From Neorhizobium populisoli (GTDB lineage Bacteria > Pseudomonadota > Alphaproteobacteria > Rhizobiales > Rhizobiaceae), in assembly GCF_019430945.1 (NCBI RefSeq), contig NZ_JAHYCB010000009.1, positions 158,017-222,016 on the forward strand: a stretch of 64,000 nt of DNA. The letters run 5' to 3'. Below are positions 42,593 through 51,040 of the stretch, one piece after another. The position numbers and the translations under genes were made by a program. A model generated the notes under the pieces. It saw only the letters and a list, made by a program, of their open reading frames with translations. It had not been told where the DNA came from and searched no databases. Numbering within the stretch: the stretch's first letter is position 1; the number at the start of each line of letters is the position of its first letter.

Positions 42593-43332
42593 GCTGCACG
42601 ACCTTTCTCTGCGCGGATCAGCGCCAGCGCTTCCGCAGGATCGATCCGGCCGTCATAAAGCGCGCGACCGGAAATGGCGCCTTCCAGCCGGGCCGCATCC
42701 GGCTCCAACATGCGGCGAATGTCATCGAGCGAAGCAAGTCCGCCGGATGCGATCACCGGGATGGAAACGGCATCGGCGAGTTCCAGTGTGGAAGCCCAGT
42801 TGATGCCGGCCAGAATGCCGTCGCGGTCGATATCCGTATAGATGATCGCCGAAACGCCGGCGCCCTCGAATTTTTTCGCAAGTTCGATCACGCCGAGTTC
42901 GGACGCTTCCGCCCAGCCCTCGACCGCAACCTTGCCGCCCTTGGCATCGATGCCGACGGCGACCTTGCCAGGAAACTGCTTGCAGGCTTCGATCACCAGT
43001 GCCGGATCGCGCACGGCGACGGTGCCGAGGATGACGCGCGTCAGGCCCCGGCTCAGCCAGTTCTCGATATGGTCGAGCGTACGGATGCCGCCGCCGAGCT
43101 GCACCGGGTTTTTGGTGGCCTTCAGGATGGCATCAACGGCCGCGCCGTTGACACTTTCACCGGCGAATGCGCCGTTGAGATCGACGACATGCAGCCACTC
43201 GAAACCCTGGTCCTCGAAGGCTTTGGCCTGCGCGCCGGGGTCGGGATTGTAGACGGTGGCCTGGTCCATGTCGCCGAGCTTGAGGCGCACGCACTGGCCA
43301 TCTTTCAGGTCGATTGCGGGAAAGAGGATCAT
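42589..43332 (-). CDS. hisA: ProFAR isomerase HisA
   Basis: Amadori isomerase of ProFAR to PRFAR. A 247-aa TIM barrel related to HisF, with D8 in FPAIDLKDGQCVRL and the second catalytic Asp in IIYTDIDRDGILAG. In most rhizobia hisA follows hisH directly; here a plus-strand gene and a bidirectional terminator lie between, so hisA probably needs its own promoter in 43333-43436. Confidence 0.97.
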   Translation of the reverse strand: MILFPAIDLKDGQCVRLKLGDMDQATVYNPDPGAQAKAFEDQGFEWLHVVDLNGAFAGESVNGAAVDAILKATKNPVQLGGGIRTLDHIENWLSRGLTRVILGTVAVRDPALVIEACKQFPGKVAVGIDAKGGKVAVEGWAEASELGVIELAKKFEGAGVSAIIYTDIDRDGILAGINWASTLELADAVSIPVIASGGLASLDDIRRMLEPDAARLEGAISGRALYDGRIDPAEALALIRAEKGRAA

Positions 43333-43406
43333 AAGAAGGGCCTATTAGCACAAAAGAAGAACAATTCTGGCTGTGAATCAGGCGACTCCAGCGAGACTCC
43401 AGAATG

Positions 43407-43428
43407 GAATCGAGTTAAGACTCGATTC
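43407..43428. repeat. Perfect small inverted repeat upstream of hisA
   Basis: GAATCGAGT-TAAG-ACTCGATTC, a 9-bp perfect stem with a 4-base loop, 75 bases upstream of hisA and immediately left of the terminator hairpin. Could be an operator or an RNA hairpin; no T tract on either side. Confidence 0.5.
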
Positions 43429-43436
43429 GCCAACAC

Positions 43437-43465
43437 AAAAAGCCGGGATCGCGGCCCGGCTTTTT
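43437..43465. terminator. Bidirectional terminator-like hairpin inside the his cluster
   Basis: An 11-bp stem AAAAAGCCGGG/CCCGGCTTTTT with a 7-base loop, with A and T tracts on both sides. It lies between hisA and the plus-strand orphan gene, where no terminator would be expected in a continuous his operon. Confidence 0.85.
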
Positions 43466-43595
43466 GCTTCCGAAGCAGTCGAGATGCCACGGAATAGGAT
43501 ACTCCTACAGGACGGCAAAGAGCACACGCCCGATATACCGTCAAATCAAATCCGCTGATGGCTGGCATCTCTCGAATCCATCGGAGTTGTAAGAA

Positions 43596-43880
43596 ATGGC
43601 ATACAGCAGTGATGAAGAGGCAATCGAAATCTGGAAAGCGAAGTGGCGGGGCGAAGGAGTTCAATCTCTTGTATTGCGATACAAGAAAAGCCCCTTCCGC
43701 TTCTACGAAATTTGGACCGAAGCCAAAAATCCGGGTACGCGATTGATTGCCTTTGAGCAGTTCAAGCACGAGGCGCCTCACTTGGCGTTGCATGTTGATA
43801 CTTCACCTCATACTCCCAAAAGGAAGGTTATCGTGCCGCCACCCGGCGATTCATCTCCCCAGTTGGACATGTTCCCTTAA
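43596..43880 (+). CDS. Hypothetical protein, orphan gene within the his cluster
   Basis: A 94-aa product I do not recognise. GGAG lies 9 bases before ATG 43596. The protein is hydrophilic, with aromatic residues (AIEIWKAKWRGEG, SPFRFYEIWTEA), and ends in a Pro-rich tail KVIVPPPGDSSPQLDMFP; no signal peptide or membrane segment. It opposes the his genes, its TAA overlaps the hisH TAA (shared TTAA), and its base composition is lower in G+C than the neighbours (30 of 60 in 43681-43740, against 39 of 60 in hisF 42241-42300). This fits acquisition by transfer. Function unknown. Confidence 0.65.
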   Translation: MAYSSDEEAIEIWKAKWRGEGVQSLVLRYKKSPFRFYEIWTEAKNPGTRLIAFEQFKHEAPHLALHVDTSPHTPKRKVIVPPPGDSSPQLDMFP

Positions 43881-44527
43881 GGCTTCCATCTGAGAAAGTT
43901 CGAAATTAGAGCCAGACCTAGCGTCTGGCTCTTTTCCGGATGGAACTGCGCGCCGGCAATGTTGTCGCGGCCGACGAAGGCGGTGGTCGCGCCGCCATAT
44001 TCGGTCGTGGCGATCACGTCGCTCCGGTGTTTGGTGGCCAGATGATAGGAATGCACGAAATAGGCATGCAGCCCATCCGAGCCTGTCTGGATGCCGTCGA
44101 AAAGCGGATGCGGATGATGGATATCGAGCGTGTTCCAGCCGATCTGCGGGATCTTCAAGTTCGGATCGTCCGGCGTCATTTCCACGACATCGCCTTCGAT
44201 CCAGCCGAAACCGTCCGTCGTGGTCTTTTCCAGCCCACGCGACGACATCAGCTGCATGCCAACGCAGATGCCGAGGAAGGGGCGGCCCTTGTGCTCGACG
44301 ACGTCGATGATCGCTTCCTTCATGCCCGACACGGCGTCGAGCCCGGCGTGGCAATCCGCATAAGCGCCGACACCCGGCAATACGATCCGGTCGGCGGTGG
44401 CGACCGCATCTGCCTTGTCGGTCAGATCGATTTCAGCATCGATGCCGGCTTCACGGGCGGCCCGCTCGAAGGCCTTGGTGGCGGATCGGAGATTGCCCGA
44501 TCCGTAGTCGATGATAGCGACGCGCAT
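43877..44527 (-). CDS. hisH: Imidazole glycerol phosphate synthase glutaminase subunit HisH
   Basis: Class I glutamine amidotransferase that supplies ammonia to HisF. 216 aa; nucleophile Cys in FLGICVGMQLM and the His/Glu pair in QFHPEKSQTLG. The ATG at 44527 overlaps the stop of the DUF2628 gene by one base (TGATG), the usual sign of coupling; an upstream in-frame start would lie inside that gene. The 3' end abuts the convergent orphan gene. Confidence 0.96.
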   Translation of the reverse strand: MRVAIIDYGSGNLRSATKAFERAAREAGIDAEIDLTDKADAVATADRIVLPGVGAYADCHAGLDAVSGMKEAIIDVVEHKGRPFLGICVGMQLMSSRGLEKTTTDGFGWIEGDVVEMTPDDPNLKIPQIGWNTLDIHHPHPLFDGIQTGSDGLHAYFVHSYHLATKHRSDVIATTEYGGATTAFVGRDNIAGAQFHPEKSQTLGLALISNFLRWKP

Positions 44528-45012
44528 CAGCGTCCTCCCTGATGGTCGAAAAGGCCGGTATGCGGCCCGTTCCAACCGGTTGTCTGGCCGGCAGCCGGGG
44601 CCTTGGCCCACTCGGCGGAAACTGGCATTGGTTGTTTTTCCGGTTCCGGAAGTCCGGCGAAGAAGATTTCTTCCGCCGCATCCAGGTTCGGTGCGGAAAT
44701 CACGGCTTCCAATGTCCAGCCGCGGCGGATCAATGTCTCGGAGCGATAATGTAGTCCCTCAAGCGCGACGAGCAGGCTGAGCGCAAAGCCGAACAGGCCG
44801 CCGGCAAGCTGAAATTGCGGCATGCTTGCCAGATAGCCGCTTAAGCCCTGCAGCAGGAACACGACAGCACCGGCGATCCAGAGCCGGTTCCAGAGGAGCC
44901 AGATCCAGGGAAACAGCAGCGCAGTCCAGGAAAACCCGTCCGGCAGGACGAGCGTGCGGCGGTGGTCTTTGTCGGGGCCGCCGGGTGGTGTCAGAACGAG
45001 ATAGCTTCTCAT
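44527..45012 (-). CDS. DUF2628 membrane protein of the his operon
   Basis: A 161-aa protein of the DUF2628 family. Hydrophobic segments at about 28-56 (WTALLFPWIWLLWNRLWIAGA) and 67-86, then RRGWTLEAVISAPNLDAAEEIFF and a soluble tail. It sits between hisB and hisH, overlapping hisH, a placement found in other rhizobia. Its function and any tie to histidine synthesis are unknown. Confidence 0.82.
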   Translation of the reverse strand: MRSYLVLTPPGGPDKDHRRTLVLPDGFSWTALLFPWIWLLWNRLWIAGAVVFLLQGLSGYLASMPQFQLAGGLFGFALSLLVALEGLHYRSETLIRRGWTLEAVISAPNLDAAEEIFFAGLPEPEKQPMPVSAEWAKAPAAGQTTGWNGPHTGLFDHQGGR

Positions 45013-45046
45013 GGTCGCTTCCTTGGGGAATTCCCCCTGGAGAAGG

Positions 45047-45655
45047 TCAGACCAGCATTCCCTTCGTCGAGGGAACGCGATTGGCCTGCCGCGGATCGAT
45101 TTCGGTCGCGGTGCGCAGAACGCGCGCCACGGATTTGAAGCAGGTCTCGGCGATATGATGGTTGTTGGCGCCGTAATGGTTCAGCACGTGCAGCGTGATG
45201 CCGGCATTCTGGGCGAGCGCCTGGAAGAATTCCCTCACCAGTTCCGTATCGAACGTGCCGATCTTCGGCGCGCTGAACGCGACATTCCAGACGAGGAAGG
45301 GCCGGCCGGAAATATCGACCGCTGCCTTGGTCATCGTTTCGTCCATGGCGAGGTCGAGCGAGGCGTAGCGGGCAATGCCGCGACGGTCGCCGAGCGCCTT
45401 GGAGATCGCTTGGCCGATCGCAATGCCGGTATCTTCCACCGTGTGATGGTCATCAATATGCAGGTCGCCCTTGACGTCGATCTCCATGTCGATGAGCGAA
45501 TGTCGCGAAAGCTGGTCGAGCATATGGTCGAAAAAGCCGACGCCCGTGGAAATCTTGGCCGCGCCGGTGCCGTCGATATTGACGGAAACGGAAACGGAAG
45601 TTTCGTTGGTCTTGCGGGAAATCGTTCCCACTCGTGCGGCTGTCGTGTCACCCAT
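45047..45655 (-). CDS. hisB: Imidazoleglycerol-phosphate dehydratase
   Basis: Manganese enzyme of histidine synthesis. The 202-aa monofunctional form has the metal-binding repeats FFDHMLDQLSRHS and DDHHTVEDTG, and a second set LNHYGANNHHIAE. First gene of the minus-strand his run; promoter expected in the 218-base gap to hslV. Confidence 0.97.
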   Translation of the reverse strand: MGDTTAARVGTISRKTNETSVSVSVNIDGTGAAKISTGVGFFDHMLDQLSRHSLIDMEIDVKGDLHIDDHHTVEDTGIAIGQAISKALGDRRGIARYASLDLAMDETMTKAAVDISGRPFLVWNVAFSAPKIGTFDTELVREFFQALAQNAGITLHVLNHYGANNHHIAETCFKSVARVLRTATEIDPRQANRVPSTKGMLV

Positions 45656-45781
45656 AAGGGTCTCTCCATGCTCAGGGCCGGATATAGGCGTTGTTTGGCC
45701 CTTTGATCAGGGCTCCTTATCAGGCGTTTTACGAAATATCCAGCAAAAGCCGGGGCATCGATGCCGCATTGCGTCATGAGA

Positions 45782-45810
45782 TTGCATTCGCCCGAGCCCT
45801 GCTTACATAG
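45782..45810 (+). promoter_or_regulatory. Candidate promoter of hslV-hslU
   Basis: TTGCAT (45782-45787) and ACATAG (45805-45810) with a 17-base spacer, 64 bases before hslV. hslVU is heat-shock inducible in many bacteria, but I cannot distinguish sigma70 from RpoH here, and the match is imperfect. Confidence 0.3.
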
Positions 45811-45873
45811 GTTCCAACGGAGCCGTTTTAACCTCCCAACCAATGCCCCCGAGATGGGGCGAACAGGTGCCGA

Positions 45874-46398
45874 ATGACAACGATTATTACAGTCCGCAAG
45901 GGCGGCAAGGTGATCATGGCCGGCGACGGCCAGGTGAGCCTCGGCCAGACCGTGATGAAGGGCAATGCCAGAAAAGTACGCCGCATCGGCAAGGGCGAGG
46001 TGATCGCCGGTTTCGCCGGTGCCACCGCCGATGCCTTCACGCTGCTCGACCGGCTCGAAAAGAAGCTCGAACAATATCCCGGCCAGCTGATGCGCGCCGC
46101 CGTCGAACTCGCCAAGGACTGGCGCACCGACAAGTATCTACGCAATCTTGAAGCCATGATGCTGGTCGCCGACAAGACGACGACGCTTGCCGTCACCGGC
46201 AACGGCGACGTGCTGGAACCGGAACATGGTACGATCGCCATCGGCTCCGGCGGCAATTACGCCTATGCGGCAGCGCGCGCCATGATGGATTCGGACAAGT
46301 CGGCCGAAGAGATTGCCCGTAAGGCGCTCGATATCGCCGCCGATATCTGCGTCTATACCAACCATAACCTGGTGGTGGAGAGCCTTGACGCCGATTGA
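45874..46398 (+). CDS. hslV: ATP-dependent protease peptidase subunit HslV
   Basis: Proteasome-like N-terminal threonine hydrolase working with the HslU unfoldase. 174 aa; after Met removal the chain begins TTIITVRKGGKVIMAGDGQV, giving the catalytic Thr, with GNARKVRRIGKGEVIAGFAG downstream. First gene of hslV-GNAT-hslU. Confidence 0.97.
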   Translation: MTTIITVRKGGKVIMAGDGQVSLGQTVMKGNARKVRRIGKGEVIAGFAGATADAFTLLDRLEKKLEQYPGQLMRAAVELAKDWRTDKYLRNLEAMMLVADKTTTLAVTGNGDVLEPEHGTIAIGSGGNYAYAAARAMMDSDKSAEEIARKALDIAADICVYTNHNLVVESLDAD

Positions 46399-46909
46399 CC
46401 CGAAACGGATTGGTTTCATCCCGGTAGAGCCGGCGCATTATCCGCTGCTGCACAAGTGGCTGAACGAACCGCATATGCGCGAGTGGTGGGGCGATCCGGA
46501 TGAGGAGCTTGGTTCCATCAGGAACAAGGTGGAGGGAAGGGATACGACCCGCCCGTTCATCTTCACCGTCGATGCCGAGCCCGTCGGTTATATCCAATAC
46601 TGGTATCTGGGCCATCCGCAGAACGAACAATGGCTAAAAGACCATCCGTGGCTACGTGAATTTCCGTCCGAAACCGTCGGCGTCGATCTTTCGATCGGCG
46701 ATCCCGGCAGGCTCTCTGGCGGAATTGGTTCAGCGGCGCTGAAGAGCTTCGTCGCCATGCTGCGCGGCCTTGGCCACGAAACCATCATCATCGATCCCGA
46801 TCCCGCCAATACAAGAGCGGTGAAAGCCTATTTCAAGGCCGGTTTCCGGCCCGTGGCAGCACTCGAAGGCCGAACCGGCAGCGACACGCTGATCATGCAA
46901 CACGATTAG
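46385..46909 (+). CDS. GNAT acetyltransferase (aminoglycoside 6'-N-acetyltransferase-like)
   Basis: A 174-aa GNAT-fold protein: HKWLNEPHMREWWGDPDEEL at the N-terminus, PVGYIQYWYL, the acetyl-CoA loop RLSGGIGSAAL and DPDPANTRAVKAYFKAGFRPV. The pattern resembles AAC(6')-type and related acetyltransferases; the native substrate is unknown and drug resistance should not be assumed. The start is a TTG at 46385 (MTPIDPKRIGFIP), inside the end of hslV (14-base overlap) behind GGTGGAG. Insertion of this gene between hslV and hslU is also seen in other rhizobia. Confidence 0.82.
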   Translation: MTPIDPKRIGFIPVEPAHYPLLHKWLNEPHMREWWGDPDEELGSIRNKVEGRDTTRPFIFTVDAEPVGYIQYWYLGHPQNEQWLKDHPWLREFPSETVGVDLSIGDPGRLSGGIGSAALKSFVAMLRGLGHETIIIDPDPANTRAVKAYFKAGFRPVAALEGRTGSDTLIMQHD

Positions 46910-46926
46910 AAAGCGAACGAGACACC

Positions 46927-48234
46927 ATGACCAATTTTTCCCCCCGCGAAATCGTCTCCGAACTGGATCGCCACATTATCGGCCAGCATGACGCCAAGCG
47001 CGCCGTGGCGATCGCGTTGCGCAACCGCTGGCGCCGCCAGCAGCTCGACGAGAGCCTGCGCGACGAAGTCATGCCGAAGAACATCCTGATGATCGGCCCG
47101 ACCGGGGTCGGCAAGACGGAAATCTCCCGCCGCCTGGCCAAGCTTGCCGGCGCGCCTTTCATCAAGGTCGAAGCCACCAAGTTTACCGAAGTCGGTTATG
47201 TCGGCCGTGACGTCGAACAGATCATCCGTGATCTGCTCGAGATCGGCATCGGGCTGGTGCGCGACAAGAAGCGCGCCGAAGTGCAAGTCAAGGCACATAT
47301 GAGTGCCGAGGAACGGGTGCTCGACGCGCTGGTCGGCGCCACTGCCTCGCCCGCCACCCGCGACAGTTTTCGGAAGAAGCTCCGGTCCGGCGAGCTGGAC
47401 GACAAGGAAATCGAAGTCGAAGTTGCCGAGAGCGGTTCCGGCATGCCCGGTTTCGAAATCCCCGGGATGCCGGGCGCCAATATCGGCGTGCTGAACCTGT
47501 CCGAAATGTTCGGCAAGGCGATGGGCGGCCGTACCAAGAAGGTCAAGACCACGGTCTCCAAATCCTATGCCGAACTGATCCGCGACGAATCCGATAAGCT
47601 GATCGACAACGAGGTCATCCAGCGCGAGGCAGTCCGTTCGGTCGAAAATGACGGCATCGTCTTCCTCGACGAAATCGACAAGATCGCCGCCCGCGACGGC
47701 GGCATGGGCGCCGGTGTGTCCCGTGAAGGCGTACAGCGCGATCTTTTGCCGCTCGTCGAAGGCACGACGGTTTCGACCAAGTATGGCCCGGTCAAGACAG
47801 ACCACGTCCTGTTCATCGCGTCCGGCGCCTTCCACGTGGCGAAGCCCTCCGATCTTCTGCCGGAACTGCAGGGCCGCCTGCCGATCCGCGTCGAGCTTCG
47901 GCCGCTGACCAAGGAAGACTTCCGCCGCATCCTGACGGAAACCGAGGCAAGCCTTATTCGCCAGTACAAGGCACTGATGGGCACCGAAGAACTGGCGCTG
48001 GAATTCACCGACGACGCGATCGACGCTTTGGCCGACGTCGCCGTGCACCTGAACTCCTCGGTGGAGAATATCGGTGCCCGCCGCCTGCAGACCGTGATGG
48101 AACGCGTGCTCGACGAAATCTCCTTCAACGCGCCGGATCGCGGCGGCTCGGCCGTGACGATCGATGCGGAATACGTGAAGAAACATGTCGGCGATCTGGC
48201 GGCCGATACGGATCTGTCGCGCTACATCCTCTGA
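46927..48234 (+). CDS. hslU: ATP-dependent protease ATPase subunit HslU
   Basis: AAA+ unfoldase ring that feeds HslV. 435 aa with N-terminal SPREIVSELDRHIIGQHDAKRA, Walker A GPTGVGKTE, Walker B FLDEIDKI, sensor 2 GARRLQTVMER, and the C-terminal LSRYIL tail that docks into HslV. 17 bases after the GNAT gene; terminator follows. Confidence 0.98.
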   Translation: MTNFSPREIVSELDRHIIGQHDAKRAVAIALRNRWRRQQLDESLRDEVMPKNILMIGPTGVGKTEISRRLAKLAGAPFIKVEATKFTEVGYVGRDVEQIIRDLLEIGIGLVRDKKRAEVQVKAHMSAEERVLDALVGATASPATRDSFRKKLRSGELDDKEIEVEVAESGSGMPGFEIPGMPGANIGVLNLSEMFGKAMGGRTKKVKTTVSKSYAELIRDESDKLIDNEVIQREAVRSVENDGIVFLDEIDKIAARDGGMGAGVSREGVQRDLLPLVEGTTVSTKYGPVKTDHVLFIASGAFHVAKPSDLLPELQGRLPIRVELRPLTKEDFRRILTETEASLIRQYKALMGTEELALEFTDDAIDALADVAVHLNSSVENIGARRLQTVMERVLDEISFNAPDRGGSAVTIDAEYVKKHVGDLAADTDLSRYIL

Positions 48235-48251
48235 TCCGGCTCGGACTCGTC

Positions 48252-48288
48252 AAAGTGGCAGCCGGGCAACGTCCGGCTGCCACTTTTT
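48252..48288 (+). terminator. Rho-independent terminator of hslU
   Basis: A perfect 14-bp stem AAAGTGGCAGCCGG/CCGGCTGCCACTTT with a 7-base loop and trailing T's. Confidence 0.93.
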
Positions 48289-48453
48289 AGTATCTGACGG
48301 GATTTTGAATGACCCCATCTCGACATCAGGGTCATGCTTCACGTATGGGAAGCGCGTTTTCATGGTAAATTGTCGTCTCAGCCCTAGTTGAGTCGGCGAT
48401 ATGACTTGAGCATCCCTTGCCGATTTCGGCATAGACGTCCCGGGACACGCATC

Positions 48454-49389
48454 TTGAAACGCATTCTTCTGCCTTTGCTGCTTGCCGTCGCGGTCATTGC
48501 GACCACTCCCGTCTTTGCGGGTGCTGTGACAATCGTGCCCGAAGGCAACCGCAATGCCGAGCAGCCGAAGATCCCGGGCGCTTCCGTGCGCCGCACCCGC
48601 GCCGGTCGCACTACGTTCGACGACAAATACGACAAGATCAAAGACCTGTTGTCCAACGACAAGCAGCTGATCTCCAAGATCAAGTCGACGGCCGCCGATT
48701 ACGGCATCGACCCGATCCACATGATCGGCGCGATCGTCGGTGAGCATACCTATAATGTCGATGCCTATGACCGGCTGCAGACCTATTACGTCAAGGCAGC
48801 CGCCTATGCCGGCAACAGCTTCCGCTTCGGTTACGGCGGCGAGACGATTGCCCAGTTCGTCAGCCGCCCGGAATTCGACAAATGCGACGTGTCGACCGAT
48901 TCCTACAAGCTCTGGAACTGCCGCGAAAACATCTGGGAAAAGACGTTCCGCGACCGCAAGGTCGACGGCAAGTCCTATCCGGATAACCGCTTCAGCGCCG
49001 TCTTTTTTCAGCCGTTTTTCGCCGGTCAAACTTTCGGCCTCGGCCAGGTCAACCCGCTGACGGCGCTGATGCTGTCCGACATGGTGGCGAAGACCTCGAA
49101 TTATCCGAAGCTGGACGAGAACAAGGCCGCCGAGGTCTATGACGCGATCATGGATCCGGACAAGTCGCTCGCCTATATGGCGGCCAACATTCGTCGCTCG
49201 ATCGACGACTACAAGTCGATCGCCGGCATGGATATTTCCCGCAATCCCGGCATCACCGCGACGCTTTACAACACGGGCGGTTCGGCGCAGCGCGCTGCCG
49301 CGCTTCGGTCCCGCGGCGGCCTGCCGGAAGAGAATTATTATGGCTGGCTGGTCAACGACAAGCTCGCCGAGCTGAAATCGCTTCTCTAA
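48454..49389 (+). CDS. DUF1402 secreted protein, probable lysozyme-fold enzyme
   Basis: A 311-aa protein of the rhizobial DUF1402 family. A clear signal peptide (MKRILLPLLLAVAVIA, cleavage near FA-GAV) supports TTG 48454 as start; a TTG 22 codons upstream is possible but buries the signal. The mature part carries three segments resembling lytic-transglycosylase motifs: IGAIVGEHTYN (E97), FGLGQVNPLTAL (194-205) and ATLYNTGG (269-276). Two cysteines, C144 and C156, could form a disulfide. I infer a periplasmic peptidoglycan-active enzyme or pseudo-enzyme. No operon partner. Confidence 0.8.
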   Translation: MKRILLPLLLAVAVIATTPVFAGAVTIVPEGNRNAEQPKIPGASVRRTRAGRTTFDDKYDKIKDLLSNDKQLISKIKSTAADYGIDPIHMIGAIVGEHTYNVDAYDRLQTYYVKAAAYAGNSFRFGYGGETIAQFVSRPEFDKCDVSTDSYKLWNCRENIWEKTFRDRKVDGKSYPDNRFSAVFFQPFFAGQTFGLGQVNPLTALMLSDMVAKTSNYPKLDENKAAEVYDAIMDPDKSLAYMAANIRRSIDDYKSIAGMDISRNPGITATLYNTGGSAQRAAALRSRGGLPEENYYGWLVNDKLAELKSLL

Positions 49390-49557
49390 AGCGTGTTCCG
49401 ATCTTTGGGATTTGCTCTGCGCGCTTCGGCGCCTTGTTTCATCGCATGTCGTGATCGCAAGACCGCTGCACAATTTTGCGCGATATGCCCTGGTTGAAAT
49501 CGGGTCGCCGGACCCTGATATCCTTGCCGTGGGGCTGACCCGCAAGGAGCGCTGTCG

Positions 49558-50988
49558 ATGGATATCCGTCCCGAACCTTTCGTGCCGCCGGCCCCGGTGC
49601 CGCGCACTCGCATCCTGACGGCGCCGGAGGTGATCTGGACCGCGCTTCGCAACCCGCTGGAGCTCTGGGGGCAGGGCGCTTTCACCATGCCCTGGATGAA
49701 TACCAAGCTCTTCAAGGAGCGAACGCTGGTCGTCAATCATCCTGGCCTCATCCGTCATCTCCTGGTCGACAACGTCTCCAACTACGTCATGTCGGAAATC
49801 CGACAGCTGGTGTTGCGGCCGATCCTGCGCGACGGGCTGCTGACGGCGGAAGGCGAGGTCTGGAAGCGATCCCGAAAAGCGATGGCACCGGTCTTCACGC
49901 CAAAGCACTCGCGCGGTTTTGCCGATCAGATGCTGCAGAAGTCGGAAGAGTTCGTCGAGAAATATGCTGACGCCGGACCTTCCGGCATGGTCTGCGATAT
50001 CTCGGTCGACATGACCGAACTGACCTATGTCATCCTGGCCGAGACACTGTTTTCCGGCGAGATCGCCGGCGGCACGGACAATGTCTCGGAAGACGTCGAC
50101 CAGCTCCTGCACCGGATGGGCCGGATTGATCCGGCGGACATGATGCGCGCACCGCCCTGGGTGCCGCGCCTCACCCGGATCGGCGGCCGCAAGGTGCTCG
50201 ACAAGTTCCGCAATGTCGTGGCCGAAACCATGGCGATGCGGCAGCGTCGCATGCAGGAGATGCCGGACGACGTGCCGCAGGATTTCCTGACCCTGCTGCT
50301 GCAGCTTGTCCGGTCCGATGATGTCCCGGATGGTCTGTCTCTGGACGAGATCGAGGACAATATTCTCACCTTCATCGGCGCCGGCCACGAAACGACAGCC
50401 CGCGCACTGGCCTGGACGCTCTATTGCGTTTCCCAGTCTCCGCATGTGCGCCAGCAGATGGAAGACGAGATCGACCGGGTTATCGCAACCGGCGCCAATC
50501 CGGTGGAATGGCTGGACCAGATGCACTGGGTGCGCGCCTCATTCGAAGAGGCGCTGAGGCTTTACCCACCGGCACCTTCGATCAATCGCGAGGCGATCAA
50601 GGCCGACAGCTGGACGAGCCCGGAAGGCGAGACGGTCACCATCGATCCGGGCGTCACCGTGCTGGTCATGCCCTGGACGCTGCATCGACACGAAATGTTG
50701 TGGGATCGGCCGCGCGCCTTCATACCGGAACGTTTCCTGCCGGAAAATCGCGGCAGCATAAACCGCTTCCAGTATCTGCCTTTCGGTGCCGGACCGCGCA
50801 CCTGCATTGGCGCGACCTTCGCGCTTCAGGAGGCGGTGATCGCGCTTGCCGTGCTGATGCACCGTTTTCGCTTCGACATGACGGAAAATACCAGGGTGTG
50901 GCCGGTGCAGAAACTCACCACCCAGCCGCGCGATGGCCTGCCCATGCGGGTCAGCCCGCGACATCGGACGTCTTCCGCAGTCAATTGA
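49558..50988 (+). CDS. Cytochrome P450
   Basis: A 476-aa soluble haem monooxygenase. Landmarks: the I-helix oxygen-activation motif GAGHETT (274-280), the K-helix ExxR in FEEALRLYPPAPS, PERFLPEN and the haem loop FGAGPRTCIGATF with the thiolate Cys416. No membrane anchor. No ferredoxin or reductase gene is nearby, so electrons must come from elsewhere. The hydantoinase-A gene follows 52 bases downstream on the same strand. Substrate unknown; the KRSRKAMAPVF and ExxRLYP features resemble fatty-acid or CYP4/102-like P450s, a weak hint only. Confidence 0.93.
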   Translation: MDIRPEPFVPPAPVPRTRILTAPEVIWTALRNPLELWGQGAFTMPWMNTKLFKERTLVVNHPGLIRHLLVDNVSNYVMSEIRQLVLRPILRDGLLTAEGEVWKRSRKAMAPVFTPKHSRGFADQMLQKSEEFVEKYADAGPSGMVCDISVDMTELTYVILAETLFSGEIAGGTDNVSEDVDQLLHRMGRIDPADMMRAPPWVPRLTRIGGRKVLDKFRNVVAETMAMRQRRMQEMPDDVPQDFLTLLLQLVRSDDVPDGLSLDEIEDNILTFIGAGHETTARALAWTLYCVSQSPHVRQQMEDEIDRVIATGANPVEWLDQMHWVRASFEEALRLYPPAPSINREAIKADSWTSPEGETVTIDPGVTVLVMPWTLHRHEMLWDRPRAFIPERFLPENRGSINRFQYLPFGAGPRTCIGATFALQEAVIALAVLMHRFRFDMTENTRVWPVQKLTTQPRDGLPMRVSPRHRTSSAVN

Positions 50989-51040
50989 TCTTCGCCGGCC
51001 ATGCGGTATTGATCGGAAAACGCTTGTTCAGGATTTCCTC

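Noticed and set aside
43558..43746. 62-codon frame overlapping the orphan gene within the his cluster
   Set aside because: The alternative frame 43596-43880 has a properly spaced GGAG and is longer, and both cannot be main products.
46385..46909. Aminoglycoside-resistance gene
   Set aside because: The fold resembles AAC(6') enzymes, but the placement within hslVU argues for a chromosomal housekeeping acetyltransferase.
48334..48349. parS-like GCTTCACGTATGGGAA
   Set aside because: The right half-site is broken (CACGTA, no GAAAC), leaving only one half.
48250..50526. 758-codon frame antisense to DUF1402 and P450
   Set aside because: Crosses the intergenic region and the hslU terminator; no family features.
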